Below are positions 60,498 through 64,000 of a stretch of 64,000 nucleotides of DNA, one piece after another. The stretch covers positions 4,650,001 to 4,714,000 of the forward strand of contig NC_010506.1 of NCBI RefSeq assembly GCF_000019525.1, in the 5' to 3' direction. Positions within the stretch are counted from its first letter, which is position 1, and each line of letters opens with the position of its first letter. Both the position numbers and the translations under genes were made by a program. The notes below the pieces were generated by a model, which saw nothing but the letters and a program-made list of their open reading frames with translations, did not search any database and had not been told where the DNA came from. The DNA is from Shewanella woodyi ATCC 51908 (GTDB taxonomy: Bacteria > Pseudomonadota > Gammaproteobacteria > Enterobacterales > Shewanellaceae).

Positions 60498-61130
60498 TTA
60501 GTTTTGTTCACTCAATGCCAGCTTGATACCAAAGCAGATAAACAGGGCGCCAGCACACTGATTCATTAACTGATTAACTCTTCGACTCTGCTTCACTCTG
60601 CGCCCTACCGATGCCGATGACCAAGCAAGTAGGTGGCACCAGATCATGCCATTTATGTTGAAAATCAACCCTAAGATAAGAAAAGACAACACCTTATTGG
60701 GCGCATCATAAGCAATAAACTGAGGTACAAATGCGAGAAAAAACAGAGCCACTTTAGGGTTGAGGACATTGGTCAGAAAACCCTGAGAGAATATTTTCTT
60801 CTGTGATGTAGGCCTATGTACCACCGACTCTTCAGCAGAGTCTTTACGGCTCAATATCATTGAAAGCCCCATATAGACCAGATAACAGCAACCCAAAATC
60901 TTAATCACAGTAAACGCAGTTGCCGATGTCGCTAATATGGCCGACAAGCCAAATGCCGCTGCAAAAATATGCACTAACGTTCCACTAGCAATACCAAATG
61001 AAGCTGTTGAACCAGCTCTAAATCCTTGAGCACCACTTCGGCCTATAACATAGAGCGAATCAGGCCCTGGCATAATATTCAACGCAATCCCTGAGATCAC
61101 AAACAACCAAAGGTCTGTAATTCCAAACAT
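60498..61130 (-). CDS. LysE/RhtB-family amino-acid exporter
   Basis: 210 aa from the ATG at 61130, which follows GGGAGAGTTGTC; a start 30 bases upstream is possible. The family signature LWLFVISGIALNIMPGPDSLYVIGRS at the N-terminus and GFLTNVLNPKVALFFLAFVPQF in the middle are clear, with six hydrophobic helices. It exports amino acids or their derivatives across the inner membrane. Its closeness to gabDT might hint at related substrates, but it is separately transcribed. Confidence 0.88.
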   Translation of the reverse strand: MFGITDLWLFVISGIALNIMPGPDSLYVIGRSGAQGFRAGSTASFGIASGTLVHIFAAAFGLSAILATSATAFTVIKILGCCYLVYMGLSMILSRKDSAEESVVHRPTSQKKIFSQGFLTNVLNPKVALFFLAFVPQFIAYDAPNKVLSFLILGLIFNINGMIWCHLLAWSSASVGRRVKQSRRVNQLMNQCAGALFICFGIKLALSEQN

Positions 61131-61278
61131 GACAACTCTCCCTGTTAATAAAAGAACCATTATCTTTACTTAGACTCATATTAGCCATCAAAAACACAAG
61201 AAAATACCCCCTAGTAGTTTAGAAACTTGCCTAGTAGACTAGGTTTAGGGATTCAAGCTATTGATTTGGAATTAGGTA

Positions 61279-64000
61279 ATGCAGTTAAAGGATGAGCTAC
61301 TAGAGCTAAGGGCGGAGTTAGATAAGCTACGATGCGAGCAAACAGAGCAGCAACAAGGCCTAACCAGCCAGTTAGATCGATTGAGCAGTAAACTCGATAG
61401 CCTTCAACTTAAGGTCAATACTCAAGCCCTCGATACCAGTGATAACGACTTAGCTGTTAGCATGGAGGAACAATCGAGTCAGACAACAAGGGCTATTGAA
61501 ACAGTAACGCCAACAAAACAAGCTGACGCTTATCAGCAGGTGACGATTGACCCTTGGAGTGAGACAGAGTTAACACCGCCCTCTCAACATCAGACCCGCA
61601 AAGCTAAATCAGGTGCAAGCACTGAACTAGCCGCTCAGCTAAGTCAGTCGGCAGCCCAACTTAGTGACAGTTTAATCAGCCTACTTGGCCCATTATCCGG
61701 AATTTTTAACCAGATAAAATCTTTCTATCAACACTATCAGGGTAGAGGGCAAGGGCCAGTATTCCTGATGACAGTCGCTGGGATCATCACCCTAACCTTA
61801 GGTTTTGGCTACCTATTACAATACTCAATCAACAACTGGTTTTCTGAACTTGGTAAAGCACTATTTGGCTTTGCTTCGGCAAATGCTTTTATCGCTATCG
61901 GTGCATTTATCCATAAAAAACGCCCCGGTATGCAGGACTTCGCCTCGAGTCTGGTTGGCTTAGGACTCATTCTCAACTTCTTAAGCGCCTACTTTATCGG
62001 GCCTTATTTTGGCCTTATTCCCACAAGTATCAGCTTTATCCTATTATTTTTAATCACATTAGCTGGCTTTGGGATCTCGATGAGGCTGGAGACTAAAGTG
62101 GTGTCTGTTATCAGTTTAGTCGGGGGCTCACTCGCTCCCATGATGCTGATAACAGCTAGCCAATCTCCCCTGCTTTATCTTCCTTATCTGCTTATTATTG
62201 GCGGCTGCGCACTTATACAAAGTCGCAAGTTAAACTGGCCTCCTCTAATGGAGGTCACCAGCTTATTGCATATCGCCTGTATCGAAGTCTTTATGCTCTA
62301 CTTAGGGCAAGCCTTCCCCTATTTAGACTGGGAGATCGCGCTAGGGATAATCTCTATCTCAGGCATTTTCTATCTTTATGGCTTTACTGGAATCTACTGG
62401 CTCCTTAAGTCTCGCTCAGACGATAACCCTAACACCTCGCCATTAACGTCACGTATCCTAGCATTACCATTTGCGCTGATCGCATTGGTGTTAGTCGCTA
62501 GTAGTCAACTAACCCTGTTTGATGGAGAGGTTTTTCTAATAAACAGTGGAATATGTATAGGTTTGTTTTTTATATTTCGTAACAGCTTACAGATAAAAAA
62601 CATATCATTAGTATTCGCTGGCAGTTTTGCAGGTTTTGCAGCACTAAACCTTGTTAGTCATGAATACTTGGGACTGGTTCTTCTATTGGAGGGCCTTTTA
62701 CTACTCTGGCTTGGTGCAAAAGAGAGATTAACTTCAGTGCGTGCTGAAGCCTATGTGTTACTTGCCTTAGGTCTACTTCTTAATATTTCAGGCATACTCA
62801 ACTCGATAGATCTAAGCCCGTTTGGCTTTTCTAATTTCGACATCTATGGCTTTACACTTATCTTGCTACTGCTGACAACAGCTACAATCTACTCAATCGG
62901 TCAACTTTTACAAAGGTACCAAGGTGACGAGAAGAAACCTTACTTACTCCCCTATGAAAGACAGATTTCATTACTCGTAAAAGAGCTTGTCAGTGTCGGC
63001 TATACAGCATCCTTGCTCTTTATTGCAGCATTAACCAGCTATGATTTTTCACTCAATTTTATCCCCTTGATCAGTTTGCTTCTTCTCTACTTAGCAGCAA
63101 GAGATAAGCTTAAATTCACGGAGTTATTCGCTTGGCTACTTCTAGTGCCTCTGCTTCTTCAGATTAGCTTCGGCATCCTTGAGTCGGGCAGCTTCAGCTT
63201 TCGCCATCAAGCACTCTATGCACAGATTGCCAGAGTTGAGCTGTTTGCAAGCTTAATCTTGGCTTACTACTGGTACAAGCGTCACTTTAGTGATTCCAAA
63301 TTGGTTCAATTTGCTGGAGTGGTTCAGCTTGTTTGTTTTATCTGTTTACCCTTACTCTTTATTCCTAAAGTCATCAGGGAGTATGGAGAGTACATCAGTT
63401 TAGCGCTCTGGTTAAGCTGCTTTATCAGTCTAATTCTCGCACGTGTTATAAGACACAGAGCCTTAATATTTGAAGCTAAGATCCTTACACTTATCGCCAT
63501 TTCAAGCACTGCATTAAGCTGCCTCGAACATGAATGGCAAGGGCTAATAGCGTTAACTATTGGCGCTATAATGATGAGCTTACTGCTTGTGCGCTACCAG
63601 CAGTTAGACAGACTTTCACAGCGTATACTCACTTTTCAGTGGCAGTTAAGTCCCTTCTATTTTGGGTTGGTAACAGCTGTATTAGTTCAAAGCCTTGTCG
63701 GTATCTGGCTAAGCCATTGGGGAGTCGTGGCAGCAGTATTGTCTGGGTACTTTGCTTGGCTTATCAGTTTAAAACCGATCCCAGCCGTATTGAAGCCCGG
63801 CGTGAGTGTCGCGTATGGTTTAACCTTGGTTTTCGCCATCGCTCCTCTGCTTATCCATAAAGAAACCTACATCGCTTCCGGTGTTGAAAACTTGCTATTT
63901 TGCCTCTCTGAAGCAACAACTCTGGGGGTATTAGCTTGGCTTGTTTTAAACAATGGATCAGTCATAAGAGCCCATAAAGCACAGCTTCCTTTAGTCATTT
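61279..64000 (+). CDS. DUF2339 polytopic membrane protein, C-terminus beyond window
   Basis: The frame opens at the ATG at 61279 and is still open at the right edge (907 codons). The N-terminal ~60 residues form a coiled coil (LKDELLELRAELDKLRCEQT … LDRLSSKLDSLQLKV). A Ser/Thr/Gln-rich linker follows, then from about residue 160 a long series of membrane helices (VFLMTVAGIITLTLGFGYLL, LVGLGLILNFLSAYFIGPYF …) that continues to the edge. This is the layout of DUF2339 proteins. They have more than 20 helices and no known function. GGTAATG provides only a weak ribosome site. Confidence 0.82.
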   Translation, partial: MQLKDELLELRAELDKLRCEQTEQQQGLTSQLDRLSSKLDSLQLKVNTQALDTSDNDLAVSMEEQSSQTTRAIETVTPTKQADAYQQVTIDPWSETELTPPSQHQTRKAKSGASTELAAQLSQSAAQLSDSLISLLGPLSGIFNQIKSFYQHYQGRGQGPVFLMTVAGIITLTLGFGYLLQYSINNWFSELGKALFGFASANAFIAIGAFIHKKRPGMQDFASSLVGLGLILNFLSAYFIGPYFGLIPTSISFILLFLITLAGFGISMRLETKVVSVISLVGGSLAPMMLITASQSPLLYLPYLLIIGGCALIQSRKLNWPPLMEVTSLLHIACIEVFMLYLGQAFPYLDWEIALGIISISGIFYLYGFTGIYWLLKSRSDDNPNTSPLTSRILALPFALIALVLVASSQLTLFDGEVFLINSGICIGLFFIFRNSLQIKNISLVFAGSFAGFAALNLVSHEYLGLVLLLEGLLLLWLGAKERLTSVRAEAYVLLALGLLLNISGILNSIDLSPFGFSNFDIYGFTLILLLLTTATIYSIGQLLQRYQGDEKKPYLLPYERQISLLVKELVSVGYTASLLFIAALTSYDFSLNFIPLISLLLLYLAARDKLKFTELFAWLLLVPLLLQISFGILESGSFSFRHQALYAQIARVELFASLILAYYWYKRHFSDSKLVQFAGVVQLVCFICLPLLFIPKVIREYGEYISLALWLSCFISLILARVIRHRALIFEAKILTLIAISSTALSCLEHEWQGLIALTIGAIMMSLLLVRYQQLDRLSQRILTFQWQLSPFYFGLVTAVLVQSLVGIWLSHWGVVAAVLSGYFAWLISLKPIPAVLKPGVSVAYGLTLVFAIAPLLIHKETYIASGVENLLFCLSEATTLGVLAWLVLNNGSVIRAHKAQLPLVI

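Noticed and set aside
63534-63860. 108-aa plus-strand ORF inside the DUF2339 gene
   Set aside because: It is an out-of-frame shadow of the long membrane protein frame, which is continuously open from 61279.

Overview
The window looks like the chromosome of a marine gammaproteobacterium, most probably Shewanella or a close relative. The hints are the hpt–yadG–yadH and mpl–ubiX neighbourhoods, MSHA-like pilins, a DsbI/Dba pair, several c-di-GMP proteins, and a TonB receptor locus with a halogenase-like protein and a vSGLT-like symporter. This is a judgement from gene content; no database search was possible. No rRNA, tRNA or CRISPR array was seen.

Layout. (1) 1–2100, minus strand: a compact locus of four short Cys-rich peptides with double-glycine leaders (three near-identical tandem copies plus one divergent), two paralogous 187-aa proteins resembling the GRDP-like/DUF1399 family, and the start of a HlyD-type export protein running off the left edge. 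I read this as an undescribed RiPP or microcin-like system and it is the main discovery candidate. (2) 2.5–7.5 kb: DUF4144 protein, ABC-2 exporter yadGH, hpt, ubiX, mpl. (3) 7.6–9.4 kb: a 229-bp tandem repeat and two type IV pilin-like genes. (4) 9.5–12.8 kb: an HD-GYP response regulator and a divergent TPR-GGDEF cyclase, followed by a CPA1 antiporter and a periplasmic SIMPL protein. (5) 15.8–17.1 kb: a complete IS3-family element with a 3-bp target duplication, inserted between the SIMPL gene and a terminator. (6) 17.2–22.3 kb: dsbI/dba and a large dCache–GAF–HD-GYP sensor. (7) 22.3–26.8 kb: a lipoprotein, a DUF3857/transglutaminase protein, a small lipoprotein and a ROK sugar kinase.

(8) 27.0–37.1 kb: a nutrient-uptake locus. 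FecI-type sigma and FecR-type anti-sigma genes stand divergently from an STN-containing TonB receptor. The receptor is followed by a flavin-dependent halogenase-like protein, a SapC-like protein, a DUF6445-like protein and a Na+/sugar symporter. With the nearby ROK kinase this suggests outer-membrane capture, inner-membrane symport and phosphorylation of a sugar. (9) 37.1–43.6 kb: an accessory region with an AT-rich secreted protein, two copies of a complex intergenic repeat (one expanded into a 39-bp array), a LuxR HTH remnant, and a TetR–SDR–DJ-1–OsmC stress cassette bounded by 129-bp direct repeats. (10) 43.6–48.2 kb: a four-gene envelope operon (COG3014 lipoprotein, LpoB-like, DUF6844-like, CsgG/LpoB-like).

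(11) 48.8–56.2 kb: PEP-mutase family protein, a bicovalent-type FAD oxidase with an unrecognised 341-aa neighbour, a thioredoxin-like lipoprotein, a RidA paralogue, lgt and two GNAT acetyltransferases. (12) 56.6–61.1 kb: GABA catabolism (gabD–gabT) with a divergent LysR regulator and a LysE exporter. (13) 61.3 kb to the right edge: a DUF2339 polytopic membrane protein, truncated by the window.
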